A model generated the notes under the pieces. It was given only the letters and a program-made list of their open reading frames with translations. It ran no database searches and was not told where the DNA came from. This document shows, piece after piece, positions 33,711 through 44,646 of a stretch of DNA of 64,000 bases. Positions within the stretch are counted from its first letter, which is position 1. Each line of letters opens with the position of its first letter. This DNA is from Pseudomonas sp. GR 6-02. GTDB taxonomy: Bacteria; Pseudomonadota; Gammaproteobacteria; Pseudomonadales; Pseudomonadaceae. The stretch is from the NCBI RefSeq assembly GCF_001655615.1, contig NZ_CP011567.1, forward strand, positions 2,861,001 to 2,925,000. Direction: 5' to 3'. A program made the translations under genes and the position numbers.

Positions 33711-35213
33711 TCATACCCAACCTGAAGCGAGAGGCCACGCCTTCGGAATCGATGCACGCCCACCACTGCCGTGGTTAAACAACTTCACGCCCAGACTGTC
33801 GGGCCGCGGATAGAGGCGACTGCTGAGGCTGAAGCGGCCGTTTTCGTCGAACACCTCGATGGACGAGCGATCGAGAAACACGCGCAGCTCCAGTCGCTCT
33901 TGTGTCGGGTCTATCGACACGCTGCGCTGGCCGCTGACTTGCGCACCCGAGCGGCTGCGGTCCAGCACCAGGCGCTGTAATGCCGCATCGTAATAGAGCA
34001 GGGTTTCTTCTAGGCCATCGTCGCTGCAGCGCAAGGCGATGCCCAGGTGGCCGTCGGTGCAGCCGCGCAAATCCAGATGCACATGGATTTCCAGCAGGTC
34101 GCCATTCACTTCCGGCACCCAACAGGTTCCCGACTCATCCCGCCAAGGCGTACCCGGCAATGGCGCCTCGCGCAGCGCGGTGAGCTCCCGTGCCGGATAC
34201 ACGCAAAGGCGATCGTCATGCAGTTCAAGTTCGCGCGGCAAACCGAGCATGCCGCACCAGTGATGGGCCTGGCTCGGCATCGGGCTTTCCCACATGTCGA
34301 GCCACGCCCACACCAGGCGCCGACCATCGGCGGCCACCAGCGTTTGCGCGGCATAGAAATCGTGGCCGTTATCCAGCTCGATAAAAGGCCCGCCGGTGAA
34401 GTGCCATTGGCTGTCGAGTTGGCCCACTCGATAACCGGTCTGGTATTTGTTGAGCCGTTCGTAACCGTGGGGTTGCATGCCCTGAGGGGAGTACAGCAGC
34501 ACGTCGCGCCCGTTCAGGCGAAACAGATCCGGGCACTCCCACATATAGCCATCGCCCTCGCTGCCGCTGGCTACATAATCGAGGAACTCCCAGGTGTGCA
34601 GATCGGTGGAACGATACAGCGGCAGCAGCGGTTGATCGCCCAGACGTGCGCCGGCAATCAGGTACCAATAGTCGTCCGCTTGCCAGACCTTGGGGTCACG
34701 AAAATGCATGATCGAGTCTTGCGGCGCGGTCTCGATGACAGCGCCATGCTTGACGAAGCGAATGCCGTCGACACTGGTGGCCAGGCACTGGACTTGACGG
34801 ATCGAGCTTTCATCACCCACGTCCTTCAGCCAGGTGTGCCCGGTGTAGATCAGCGCCAGGGTGTCTCCACACACTACCGCGCTACCGGAAAAACAACCGT
34901 CGCGGTCGAAGTCATCGCCGGGCGCCAGGGCAATGGGCAGATGCTGCCAATGGACCAGGTCGGCGCTCTTGGCATGCCCCCAATACATCGGGCCCCACTT
35001 GGCGTCAAAGGGGTGGTGTTGATAGAAAACGTGATACTCGCCACGGAAGTACACCACCCCGTTAGGGTCGTTCATCCAGCCTGTCGGGGGGGCAATGTGA
35101 TAACCGGGGCGGTAATCGTGGATGACCCGAGACAGGCCGTCACTCAGCGCCTGTTGCGCAAGGTCAAGGGAGTCAGGCATTGGATCGCTCATGGTATTCA
35201 AAGACAAAGTCAT
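33711..35213 (-). CDS. GH32 beta-fructofuranosidase (sucrose hydrolase), 500 aa
   Basis: Hydrolyses beta-fructosidic bonds of sucrose or short fructans in the cytoplasm. The three GH32 catalytic blocks are present: WMNDPNG with nucleophile D49, FRDP with transition-state D173, and WECPD with acid/base E226. A C-terminal beta-sandwich follows (LRVFLDRSSIEVFDENG). There is no signal peptide. Its ATG overlaps the stop of the ABC ATPase gene as ATGA, so uptake and hydrolysis are co-translated. Because transport is by an ABC system rather than PTS, the substrate is probably free sucrose rather than sucrose-6-phosphate. Confidence 0.88.
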   Translation of the reverse strand: MTLSLNTMSDPMPDSLDLAQQALSDGLSRVIHDYRPGYHIAPPTGWMNDPNGVVYFRGEYHVFYQHHPFDAKWGPMYWGHAKSADLVHWQHLPIALAPGDDFDRDGCFSGSAVVCGDTLALIYTGHTWLKDVGDESSIRQVQCLATSVDGIRFVKHGAVIETAPQDSIMHFRDPKVWQADDYWYLIAGARLGDQPLLPLYRSTDLHTWEFLDYVASGSEGDGYMWECPDLFRLNGRDVLLYSPQGMQPHGYERLNKYQTGYRVGQLDSQWHFTGGPFIELDNGHDFYAAQTLVAADGRRLVWAWLDMWESPMPSQAHHWCGMLGLPRELELHDDRLCVYPARELTALREAPLPGTPWRDESGTCWVPEVNGDLLEIHVHLDLRGCTDGHLGIALRCSDDGLEETLLYYDAALQRLVLDRSRSGAQVSGQRSVSIDPTQERLELRVFLDRSSIEVFDENGRFSLSSRLYPRPDSLGVKLFNHGSGGRASIPKAWPLASGWV

Positions 35214-36343
35214 AGGGCGCCTGCTCGTGCCGGGCGCAGAGGGACGGTTTCAATGGCATGTAGGTGACGCTTCAAGGCTGTGCCGTCGGCGTCGAACAGG
35301 TGCAGGTTGTCGATGTCCAGCTGCAGCTCGACCCGATCGCCCACCTGCCATCCGGCGTGGACCTCACAACGACTGATCAGTGGCTCGTCCTGACCTGTCT
35401 CGAGGTGCACATAAGTTTCACTGCCCAGGTATTCGACCGCGGTCACCACGATGCCGGCGGCTCCTTCCGCTGCCTTGAGCGACACGTGTTCCGGGCGAAT
35501 GCCCAGGCTCAGCAGCGTGCCCGCCGCCAGGTTCGAACTGTCGAAGGGCAGGGACGTCATTCCCAATACGGGGCTGTCGACCAGGCTGGTTTCGCCCGGC
35601 GCCTGCAAGCGCGCCAGCAGAAAGTTCATTCTGGGTGAACCGAGAAAGCCGGCGACAAAGCGACTGGCCGGGCGCTCATAGAGTTCGCGCGGTGAGCCGA
35701 CCTGTTCGACGCGACCGCCATTGAGCACGACAATTTTGTCGGCCAGGGTCATCGCTTCAACCTGATCGTGGGTGACGTAGATCATGGTCGAGCCCAGCCG
35801 GGCATGCAGCCGGGCGATTTCGTTGCGCATCTGCACCCGCAAGGACGCATCCAGGTTGGAGAGCGGCTCATCGAACAACAGAATGTCCGGTTCCCGCGCC
35901 ATGGCTCTGCCCATGGCGACACGCTGACGCTGCCCGCCAGACAGCTCCTTTGGCTTGCGTTGCAGCAGCTTGTCCAATTGCAGGATTTGCGCGGTTTTCA
36001 GCACGCGTTCGCGCAGGCTGGTCTTTTCGGTCTTGGCCAGCTTCAGACCAAAGCTGATGTTATCGTAGACGCTCATGTGCGGGTACAGCGCATAAGACTG
36101 AAACACCATACCGACGCCACGCTCGCGCGGCTCCAGGTCGTTGACCCGACGCCCGTCGATCAGCAGGTCGCCGGCGCAGATCGAATCCAGTCCGGCGATC
36201 AGGCGCAGCAGGGTCGACTTTCCGCAGCCCGAAGGGCCGACGAATACCACGAACTCACCCGCCGCGATCTCCAGGTTGACGTCGCGCAGAATCCGCGCGC
36301 CGCCCAATTGTTTGTTCACGTTATCCAGTTTCAACTTGATCAC
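35210..36343 (-). CDS. Sugar ABC transporter ATP-binding protein (MalK/UgpC type), 377 aa
   Basis: The ATPase of a carbohydrate importer. It has Walker A VGPSGCGKST (residues about 35-44), signature LSGGQRQRVAMGRAMAREP, Walker B ILLFDEPLSNLD and the switch His in YVTHDQVEAM. The C-terminal regulatory TOBE domain (LSLGIRPEHVSL) is typical of MalK-type proteins that energise one or more sugar transporters. It is in an operon with the permeases upstream and the GH32 gene downstream. Confidence 0.92.
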   Translation of the reverse strand: MIKLKLDNVNKQLGGARILRDVNLEIAAGEFVVFVGPSGCGKSTLLRLIAGLDSICAGDLLIDGRRVNDLEPRERGVGMVFQSYALYPHMSVYDNISFGLKLAKTEKTSLRERVLKTAQILQLDKLLQRKPKELSGGQRQRVAMGRAMAREPDILLFDEPLSNLDASLRVQMRNEIARLHARLGSTMIYVTHDQVEAMTLADKIVVLNGGRVEQVGSPRELYERPASRFVAGFLGSPRMNFLLARLQAPGETSLVDSPVLGMTSLPFDSSNLAAGTLLSLGIRPEHVSLKAAEGAAGIVVTAVEYLGSETYVHLETGQDEPLISRCEVHAGWQVGDRVELQLDIDNLHLFDADGTALKRHLHAIETVPLRPARAGAL

Positions 36344-36370
36344 GATGCTGTTCCTTGTAGTTGTCGGGCA

Positions 36371-37213
36371 TCAACCCTTTAACGCGCCGGTAGTGAGGCC
36401 GGAAACGATTCGGCGCTGGAAGATCAGCACCAGAATCACCAGTGGGACGGTGACCAGCACCGATGCCGCCATCAACAACCCCCAAGGCAACTCATGGGGG
36501 CTGCCGCCGGAAATCAGGGCGATGGCCACTGGCACCGTGCGTTGGGTGTCGGTGAGGGTGAAAGTCAGGGCAAACAGGAACTCGTTCCACGCCGCGATGA
36601 AAGCCAGCAAGCCAGTGGTGACCAGTGCGGGCCAGAGCAACGGCAACAGCACCCGGGTCAGCGTGACCCAGGGCGAGGCGCCATCCATGATTGCCGCTTC
36701 TTCCAGCTCATGGGGCAGTTGACCCATGAACGTGGTCAGCACCCAGACGGTGAAGGGCAGGGTGAAAATCGTGTAGCTGAGAATCAACGCCCAGGACGTG
36801 TTGTACAGGCCCAAGGCACGGATCACCTCGAACAGCCCCGATAGCACCGCGACCTGGGGAAACATCGACACCCCAAGGACCATCATCAATACCGTGCCAC
36901 GCCCACGGAATTTCACCCGGCCCAAGGCATAAGCGGCGGTCAGGCTGAGGAACAGCGCCAGCGTCACTACGCTAAGCGCGACCACCAGTGAATTACCGAT
37001 AGCCCGCAGGAATGAGGCTTGGTTAAGCACCGCCGCGTAATTGGAGAAGTCGGGTTTTTTGATCCAGTAGCTCACCTCGAACAAGGCGCTGGACGGCTTC
37101 AGCGACGTGACGATGGCGTAGTAGAAAGGGAACACCGCATACAGCAGCAACACCCCGATCAGGCACCAGAAACCGAAGCGCAACAGTGCTTTTTTCAGTA
37201 GGCGAGGGCTCAT
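36371..37213 (-). CDS. Sugar ABC transporter permease (MalG type), 280 aa
   Basis: An inner-membrane permease with six helices. The EAA loop (EEAAIMDGASPWVTLTRVLLP) contacts the ATPase, and the C-terminus ends RRIVSGLTTGALKG as in MalG. The ATG overlaps the MalF-type stop as ATGA. Confidence 0.9.
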   Translation of the reverse strand: MSPRLLKKALLRFGFWCLIGVLLLYAVFPFYYAIVTSLKPSSALFEVSYWIKKPDFSNYAAVLNQASFLRAIGNSLVVALSVVTLALFLSLTAAYALGRVKFRGRGTVLMMVLGVSMFPQVAVLSGLFEVIRALGLYNTSWALILSYTIFTLPFTVWVLTTFMGQLPHELEEAAIMDGASPWVTLTRVLLPLLWPALVTTGLLAFIAAWNEFLFALTFTLTDTQRTVPVAIALISGGSPHELPWGLLMAASVLVTVPLVILVLIFQRRIVSGLTTGALKG

Positions 37214-38172
37214 GACCGGACCTCCAGTTGACGGCGTCCGAGGTAGAGATAAAGCATGGCGATCACTGCAACCACCAGAAACAGCAGGGTCGAGGCGGCG
37301 CTGCCGTAACCGACGTCCTGGAACTCCACCAGGTGTTGGCGGGCGTAGACCGACATGCTCATGGTGCTCGACGAGTTCGAGGTCAGCACGTAAATCACGT
37401 CGAACACCCGCAGGGAGTCGAGGATGCGGAAGATCGCCGCCACCAGCAATGCGGGCATCAGCAGTGGCAGCGTGACCCGCCAGAACACCTTCAGTGGATG
37501 AATGCCATCGACCCTGGCGGCTTCGTAGCAGTCACTCGGCAACATCTGCAAGGCGGCGAGCATCAGCAGGGTGACAAACGGCACGGTCTTCCAGACGTCA
37601 ACGATAATCACCGCCCACATCGACAGATCGGCATCTGCGGTCCAGGCCAGAGGCGCGGTAATCAGGCCGAGGCTGAGCATCAGGTGATTGATGATGCCGA
37701 ACTGGTCATTGAGCATCCATGACCAGATCTTCGCCGAGACAATGGTCGGAATCGCCCACGGAATCAGAATCAACGCTCGCACCAGGGAACGGCCGGCGAA
37801 CTGGATGTTCAGCAGCAACGCCACCAGCAGCCCCAGCACGACTTCCAGCCCCACCGACACCACGGTGAAATGCAAGGTGTTGCGCACTGCATTCCACCAT
37901 TGCGGATCGACCAGGATGCCCGACCAGCTGGAACCGTTGTGGAACAGATAATTACTCAGGCCAACGAAGGTGCCGCCAGCGGTGTCCGCCAGGTTGGCGT
38001 CGGTCAGGCTGAACCAGAATGTCCGCAGCAACGGCCAGGCCGCTACCAGGGCCAGACACAGCAACATCGGCGTCAGAAACAGCCAGGCAGCGCGCACTCG
38101 GCGGCGCTGTACCGGCGTTTCCCTGGCGAGCAGAAGCTCGTCACAGGGAGCATGGGCAGTAGAGACAGACAT
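37210..38172 (-). CDS. Sugar ABC transporter permease (MalF type), 320 aa
   Basis: An inner-membrane permease with six core helices, starting AWLFLTPMLLCLALVAAWPLL. The EAA motif YEAARVDGIHPLKVFWRVTLP is near residue 215. It lacks the large periplasmic P2 loop of E. coli MalF, as is usual for CUT1 family members. It lies 21 bases after the binding-protein gene and overlaps the MalG-type gene. Confidence 0.9.
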   Translation of the reverse strand: MSVSTAHAPCDELLLARETPVQRRRVRAAWLFLTPMLLCLALVAAWPLLRTFWFSLTDANLADTAGGTFVGLSNYLFHNGSSWSGILVDPQWWNAVRNTLHFTVVSVGLEVVLGLLVALLLNIQFAGRSLVRALILIPWAIPTIVSAKIWSWMLNDQFGIINHLMLSLGLITAPLAWTADADLSMWAVIIVDVWKTVPFVTLLMLAALQMLPSDCYEAARVDGIHPLKVFWRVTLPLLMPALLVAAIFRILDSLRVFDVIYVLTSNSSSTMSMSVYARQHLVEFQDVGYGSAASTLLFLVVAVIAMLYLYLGRRQLEVRS

Positions 38173-38193
38173 GGTGATTTTCTTCCTTGTGGC

Positions 38194-39468
38194 TTACCAG
38201 TTCCGGTGTTTGATACGCGTGAGTTCGCCTTCCAGTTCGGTCAGCGCCTGATCGACCGGCAACTCGCCGGCCAGCACGCCATGCACTTGATCGAAGAACG
38301 CATTGGTGACCCGTGGATAACGAGCGGCGGTGATTGAAGCGGGGCGCATGACGCCATCGTTGAGAATGCTGTGCAGCTGACTGTAATAAGGCATGGCCGC
38401 GAGCAGCTCGGGATCCTGGTAGAGCGACTCGATCACCGGGTTATAGGCGCCAATCAACGCACGATGTTTTTGCTGTTGAGCGCTGGTCAGGTAGCTCACC
38501 AGTTCGGCGGCAAGCTTCGGGTTGGCGCTGTAACGCGATACCGCCAAACCCCACCCGCCGAGGGTGGAGGCATGGGTGCCGGTGCTGCCGCCGCGGGGCA
38601 GGGGAGCGACCCCGACCTTGTCTTTTACCGCACTGTCCTGGCTTTGCACCAGGGCCCAGACATAAGGCCAATTACGCATGAACAACGCATTGCCCGACTG
38701 GAATACGCCGCGTCCTTCTTCCTCGGTGTAATTGAGCACGCCACGCGGGGAGATGTCGCCTACCCAGCTTTTTGCCAGGGTCAACGCCGCTCTTGAGGCC
38801 TGGCTGTTGACCACGATGTCGCCTCGTGGATTGACCAGCCCTCCGTCCGGTTGGCTGCTGATCCATTCCAGCGCATTACACGTCAGGCCTTCGTAGGCAC
38901 GCCCTTGAAAGATGTACCCCCAGGCGTTAGCGTTGCCGGCATTGCGCTCGGCCTGTTGTACATCCTTGGCGGTAGCGGTCATTTCCTCCCAAGTCTGGGG
39001 GACTTGCTTGTTGTATTTCTCGAGCAAGTCCTTGCGGTAATACAGCAGGCCCGAGTCGGTGAACCACGGCATCGTCACCAGCCGTCCGTTCACCGTGGCG
39101 TTGTCCACCTGTGCCTGGAAGTAGCCTTGGGTTGCATCGGCGGGCAGCACCTCGCGCAAATCCAGCAGATGTTTGGCCAGCATCCCCGGCCACACCATGT
39201 CGATCTGAATGATGTCGATGTCGCTGGACTGCGCACTGAGGATCTGTTGATAGAACGACAACCGCTCGGTTGCCGAGTTAGGCGTGGACACCACCTCGAC
39301 GTGATTGCCGGTCTGTTGAGACCACGCCTCGACGGCCTCTTTGCACAGTTGTAATTCCGCGCCCACCGCACCGCAGGAAATCGTCAGATTGGCTGCGCTG
39401 GAGAGGGATGGAAGCCCGGCGCAAAGGGCAAGCAGTGCTGCTGGAAAGAGTGATTTGAGCTGTTTCAT
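38194..39468 (-). CDS. Extracellular sugar-binding protein (CUT1 family), 424 aa
   Basis: The periplasmic substrate receptor of the importer. The signal peptide KQLKSLFPAALLALCAGLPSLSSA ends in a standard cleavage site. The solute-binding family 1 fold shows IDIIQIDMVWPGMLA, TMPWFTDSGLLYYRKDLLEKY and a late TLGGWGLAVSRYS. It resembles ThuE/AglE-type disaccharide receptors, fitting sucrose or a related alpha-glucoside. The start was set at the ATG preceded by GAGGG and followed directly by the signal peptide; an upstream ATG adds a non-signal-like extension. Confidence 0.88.
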   Translation of the reverse strand: MKQLKSLFPAALLALCAGLPSLSSAANLTISCGAVGAELQLCKEAVEAWSQQTGNHVEVVSTPNSATERLSFYQQILSAQSSDIDIIQIDMVWPGMLAKHLLDLREVLPADATQGYFQAQVDNATVNGRLVTMPWFTDSGLLYYRKDLLEKYNKQVPQTWEEMTATAKDVQQAERNAGNANAWGYIFQGRAYEGLTCNALEWISSQPDGGLVNPRGDIVVNSQASRAALTLAKSWVGDISPRGVLNYTEEEGRGVFQSGNALFMRNWPYVWALVQSQDSAVKDKVGVAPLPRGGSTGTHASTLGGWGLAVSRYSANPKLAAELVSYLTSAQQQKHRALIGAYNPVIESLYQDPELLAAMPYYSQLHSILNDGVMRPASITAARYPRVTNAFFDQVHGVLAGELPVDQALTELEGELTRIKHRNW

Positions 39469-39498
39469 AAAGCCCTCTTTATTTTTGTTTTTAGAAAA

Positions 39499-39510
39499 GT
39501 TAACGTTAAC
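39499..39510. promoter_or_regulatory. LacI-type palindromic operator GTTAACGTTAAC
   Basis: A perfect 12-base palindrome with the central CG typical of LacI-family operators, 30 bases upstream of the binding-protein start and 126 bases upstream of the divergent porin start. TTGACA at 39564-39569 is a -35 candidate for the porin gene. The LacI-family gene of this locus is the obvious ligand. Confidence 0.65.
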
Positions 39511-39614
39511 ATCGCCAAATGTAGCAGCGTATTTGCGATGAGGCATCCTTTTTTTCGTAGATTTTGACAATTAACAATTCACGAAAAAAAGGCCGGTCGC
39601 AGGACAAAAAATAA

Positions 39615-41201
<1,587 letters not shown>

Positions 41202-41202
41202 T

Positions 41203-41222
41203 AGCCGGGGCTTGCTCCCACA
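41203..41222. repeat. REP-like remnant
   Basis: The bases AGCCGGGGCTTGCTCCCACA, just after the porin stop, resemble one arm of the short extragenic palindromes common in fluorescent pseudomonads (GGGAGCAAGC type). No partner copy forms a full hairpin here. Nothing else is visible in the gap to the acoR stop. Confidence 0.35.
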
Positions 41223-41321
41223 TTTATTCGATGCCGTTCACCAATACTGTGATCGATGCAAGTCCATTGTGCTGTCCGGTGGCCAACGCTCATTGAGCGG
41301 GGCCGCCGGATGAACTCGTGG

Positions 41322-43208
41322 TTAGCCCCTGCCAGGCATGTCGATGCCATGTTGATGCACCCGTCGATACAGCGTTGCCCGGGAGATGCCCAAAGCCTTG
41401 GCCGCGGGGGTGGGTTTCCAGCGATGACGCACGAGGGCATCGATGAGTGCCTCGCGTTCAGGACTGACGCAGCGTTCCAGGGTGTCAGCTGAAGCCGAAT
41501 CATTGAGTCGACGGCCGGGCAGATGCTCAGGCAAGTCACTCAACAGAATCAATTGGGACTCGCACACGGCGCAGGCGTAACGCAATACGTGCCGCAGTTC
41601 GCGCACATTTCCCGGCCAGCGATAGCCGAGCAGGCATTCCAGTGCGGCGCTTCCCAGTTGCATCGCCATTGCGCAGGCCGATGATTCTTCTTCGAGTATC
41701 CGGTTGATCAATGCCAGTCGATCACTGCGTTCGCGCAACGGCGGCAATTGGAATCGCGCACCACTGAGGCGGAAGTACAGGTCCTCGCGAAACTCGCCAG
41801 AGGCGACCAGGGCCTCCAGATCGCGGTGGCTCGCGCAGACCACCTGAATGTCTATCGCCTTGCTTCTTGACGCTCCCAGGGGCGCCACTTCGCCCTCGGC
41901 TAAAACCCGCAGTAGCCGGGTTTGCAGGGTCAGGGGCATATCACCGATTTCATCGAGAAACAGGGTGCCGCCATCGGCCTGTTCCAGCAGGCCTTGCATA
42001 CCTTTATTCGAAGCCCCGGTGAAGGCGCCGGCTGCATAACCAAACAGCTCGCTTTCGATCAGGTTTTCGGGAATCGCTGCGCAGTTCACCGCAATAAAAG
42101 GTCGATCACGGCGCAGACTGGCCTGGTGCAGCTGGCGGGCGAAGACTTCCTTGCCGGAACCGGTTTCGCCGTGGATCAGCACCGGCAGATTACGGTCTTT
42201 GACCCGAACCGCAAGGCGCAAACTTTCTTCCAGTCGCGGGTCGAGTTCGGCGGGTGACAGTACCCGCCGAGCCGGGCTGCGTTTCACTTGCCGTGGCGCG
42301 CTGAGTCGCCCATGCAAGACATGGCGGCCACCCCGGCAGTGAAACAGGCAGAGTGATTCGTCTTTGGCGCGATGCAATAACTGCTGATCGAACACTTGGC
42401 CGATGTGGTCCGGCAGTTGACCAAAACTTTGCGACAGCCACTGCCGCGCCGCGGGGTTGAGTGCCTGCAGTTGGCCGTCGTCGTCCCAGGCGAGCAGGTA
42501 ATCGGGCTGGCTGTCGACGTAGCCCGGGCTGTTGTGGGCCCGCAGCACCCAGTAACCCTGGGCACTGTTCATGAAAAACGCCTGTTCTATTTCCCGTGCG
42601 CTCTGCACCACCATTTGCCGGATCAGATGCTGCGAACGACGGTCGTCCGGCGAACGCACCGCAGACACATCGAGCACCCCGAGCAGTTCCCCCCGAGGGT
42701 CGAAGACCGGAGCGGCGGAGCAGGTGAGTCCGATAAAAGCCGCGCGGAAGTGATCCCGCTTGTGCACCGTAACCGGTGTTCGTGCGGTCAGCACCGCAGC
42801 CACCCCGCAGGTGCCTTCCTCACCTTCTGACCAGCAGGTGCCCAGGTACAGGCCTGCTTTGCGGCAATCATTACGGATGGAGGTTTCCACGCGATAGTCG
42901 ATGGTCTGGCCCTGGGCGTCGGTGAGCAACACGCAGTAGTCGGCATCGCGCACACGACCATGGAGCCGGGCGACTTCTTCGCTGGCGATGCGCAGGAACA
43001 GTTCGGAGCGTTCTCGACACTCTTGCAGCACGTTCTGGGACAGGATCCGCGGCCCTTGTAATGAGCCAGGGTCCAAGTGGTGTTGCTCCATGGAGCGGCG
43101 CCATGAATCCAGGATCAAGTCCGGCACGGGCAGTTGCGGCAGGTGCGCTGCGTTCTTCAAAACACGGCTGACGCAATCCACATGCGCCTTCGAGTGTGCG
43201 GAAAGCAT
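41322..43208 (-). CDS. acoR: Sigma-54-dependent activator of acetoin catabolism
   Basis: An enhancer-binding protein of the AcoR type. The N-terminal sensory region (about residues 1-300) includes a GAF-like domain ([27 protein letters not shown]). The AAA+ domain has Walker A GETGSGKE, the sigma-54 contact loop GAFTGA and [13 protein letters not shown]. The C-terminal Fis-type helix-turn-helix is near residue 600 ([19 protein letters not shown]). It is divergent from the aco operon, which has a -24/-12 promoter and paired inverted repeats between the two genes. Acetoin or a derivative is the family's effector. Confidence 0.92.
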   Translation of the reverse strand: MLSAHSKAHVDCVSRVLKNAAHLPQLPVPDLILDSWRRSMEQHHLDPGSLQGPRILSQNVLQECRERSELFLRIASEEVARLHGRVRDADYCVLLTDAQGQTIDYRVETSIRNDCRKAGLYLGTCWSEGEEGTCGVAAVLTARTPVTVHKRDHFRAAFIGLTCSAAPVFDPRGELLGVLDVSAVRSPDDRRSQHLIRQMVVQSAREIEQAFFMNSAQGYWVLRAHNSPGYVDSQPDYLLAWDDDGQLQALNPAARQWLSQSFGQLPDHIGQVFDQQLLHRAKDESLCLFHCRGGRHVLHGRLSAPRQVKRSPARRVLSPAELDPRLEESLRLAVRVKDRNLPVLIHGETGSGKEVFARQLHQASLRRDRPFIAVNCAAIPENLIESELFGYAAGAFTGASNKGMQGLLEQADGGTLFLDEIGDMPLTLQTRLLRVLAEGEVAPLGASRSKAIDIQVVCASHRDLEALVASGEFREDLYFRLSGARFQLPPLRERSDRLALINRILEEESSACAMAMQLGSAALECLLGYRWPGNVRELRHVLRYACAVCESQLILLSDLPEHLPGRRLNDSASADTLERCVSPEREALIDALVRHRWKPTPAAKALGISRATLYRRVHQHGIDMPGRG

Positions 43209-43301
43209 TAGGGCCTCCGGTTCGATCTTCTTTTAGTTGTGCGGGCTATTAAGCGCCGTTCACGGACGGTCGACAAGCATCGGTTCACCCCACTGCGAAG
43301 C

Positions 43302-43318
43302 TGAGACGCGACGTCTCA
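43302..43318. promoter_or_regulatory. AcoR-type upstream activator site 1
   Basis: TGAGACG-CGA-CGTCTCA is a perfect inverted repeat with 7-base arms, about 130 bases upstream of the -24/-12 promoter, where sigma-54 activators bind. Confidence 0.65.
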
Positions 43319-43344
43319 AGGTCTGACCTCTAACCCGTGCAGGC

Positions 43345-43361
43345 TGACATGGGACGTCTCA
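43345..43361. promoter_or_regulatory. AcoR-type upstream activator site 2
   Basis: TGACATG-GGA-CGTCTCA repeats site 1 with the same 17-base length and an intact right arm. The centres of the two sites are 43 bases apart, about four helical turns, so both would lie on the same DNA face. Confidence 0.6.
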
Positions 43362-43438
43362 AACGAGCGGGATCCCATCACTTGGAAATGTAGTCAAAAC
43401 CGCTCTGGAACGGGCTTTTCGGCGATCTTTTGCGATTC

Positions 43439-43454
43439 TGGCACCGGCCTTGCT
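43439..43454 (+). promoter_or_regulatory. Sigma-54 (-24/-12) promoter of the aco operon
   Basis: TGGCAC-N5-TTGCT matches the sigma-54 consensus with exact spacing. It is about 54 bases upstream of the leader ORF and 100 bases upstream of acoX. Confidence 0.85.
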
Positions 43455-43507
43455 CTAACCCTGGCAACCAGCACGACTGGCAACCCGATAATAACAAGAG
43501 GTGCCCT

Positions 43508-43558
43508 ATGTCCTCCTGCCGAGGCTTTTACTTTGCCGTACCCGTGGTGGCGACATGA
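43508..43558 (+). CDS. Putative 16-residue leader peptide coupled to acoX
   Basis: A short ORF reading MSSCRGFYFAVPVVAT is preceded by AAGAGG with six bases of spacing, which is a better ribosome site than any directly before acoX. Its TGA overlaps the acoX ATG as ATGA. This arrangement would make acoX translation depend on translation of the small ORF. There is no obvious attenuator hairpin, and the peptide is not one I recognise. The alternative is that translation starts at a GTG at 43501 in the acoX frame, adding 18 residues, but that GTG directly abuts the ribosome site. Confidence 0.5.
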   Translation: MSSCRGFYFAVPVVAT

Positions 43559-44613
43559 GTCGCTTGCCCCTGACCGTCGGCATCATTGCCAATCCGGCGT
43601 CCGGCCGGGACGTAAGGCGCCTGACGGCGAATGCCGGGCTGTTTTCCAGCACCGACAAGGTCTCGGTGATCCAACGGCTGCTGGCGGCTTTTGGCGCCAC
43701 CGGTGTCGAGCGCGTGCTGATGCCCACCGACATGACCGGCATCGCGGCGGCGGTGAAGAAGAACAGTCATGGCCGCCAGGCGCGTGACAGCCACTGGCCA
43801 ACTCTGGAGTTCCTGGAACTGACCTTGCGCCAGAGCGTGGCGGACACTCGCCAGGCCGCGCGCTGGATGGCTGAACGCGGCGTGTCGCTGATTGCCGTGC
43901 TCGGCGGTGACGGCACCCACAAAGCGGTGGCTGCCGAAGTCGGCGACATTCCGCTGCTGACCCTGTCGACGGGGACCAACAATGCCTTCCCGGAACTGCG
44001 TGAGGCCACCAGCGCCGGGCTGGCCGGCGGGCTATTCGCCAGCGGCCGGATCCCACCCGAAATTGCCTTGCGTCGCAATAAACGCCTGCTGGTGCGGATT
44101 CCGAGCCGCGACCTGTGCGAAGTGGCGCTGGTAGACGTGGCAGTGTCCCCGCTGCCCTTCATCGGCGCCCGTGCAATCAGCCGTGGGATCGATCTGGCGG
44201 AGGTGTTCGTCACCTTCGCGGAACCTCAGTCCATTGGCATATCGGCCCTCTGCGGCTTGTGGTTTCCGGTCTCGCGCCAAGCCCCCAACGGTGCCTGGAT
44301 GCGCCTTGATCCGCAATCGTCCGAAGCCTTGCTGGTGCCCCTGGCGCCCGGCCTGTTGCAAGGCTGCGGCGTACTCGCGGCCGCCAGCCTTGAACCCGGT
44401 GTTGCCCATCGCCTGTGCCTGAGCAGCGGCACCCTGGCCCTGGATGGCGAACGGGAAATCGAATTCAACGCCGATGACTTGCCCACCGTCACCCTCGATG
44501 CCGGCGGTCCGTTGAGCATCGATGTCAATGCGGCGCTGGTCTATGCCGCGCAAGAGCGGCTGCTGGCCATCGGTCGTGAACACCCGCAACACCCTTTGAA
44601 CCTTGCACTTTGA
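43555..44613 (+). CDS. acoX: AcoX, acetoin catabolism protein of NAD-kinase-like fold
   Basis: The first large gene of the acetoin operon. It belongs to the ATP-NAD kinase-like family: VGIIANPASGRDVRRL near the start, AVLGGDGTHKAVA with the GGDG motif, and TLSTGTNNAFP. AcoX is conserved in aco operons, but its biochemical role is not firmly established. The ATG overlaps the stop of a short upstream ORF. Length about 352, usual for AcoX. Confidence 0.85.
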   Translation: MSRLPLTVGIIANPASGRDVRRLTANAGLFSSTDKVSVIQRLLAAFGATGVERVLMPTDMTGIAAAVKKNSHGRQARDSHWPTLEFLELTLRQSVADTRQAARWMAERGVSLIAVLGGDGTHKAVAAEVGDIPLLTLSTGTNNAFPELREATSAGLAGGLFASGRIPPEIALRRNKRLLVRIPSRDLCEVALVDVAVSPLPFIGARAISRGIDLAEVFVTFAEPQSIGISALCGLWFPVSRQAPNGAWMRLDPQSSEALLVPLAPGLLQGCGVLAAASLEPGVAHRLCLSSGTLALDGEREIEFNADDLPTVTLDAGGPLSIDVNAALVYAAQERLLAIGREHPQHPLNLAL

Positions 44614-44646
44614 AACTTGAGCCTCAAGACACCCTGGAGAATAAAA

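Noticed and set aside
35210..38172. Glycerol-3-phosphate or maltose transporter
   Set aside because: The ATPase is UgpC/MalK-like, but linkage to GH32, a ScrY-type porin and a LacI regulator points to sucrose.
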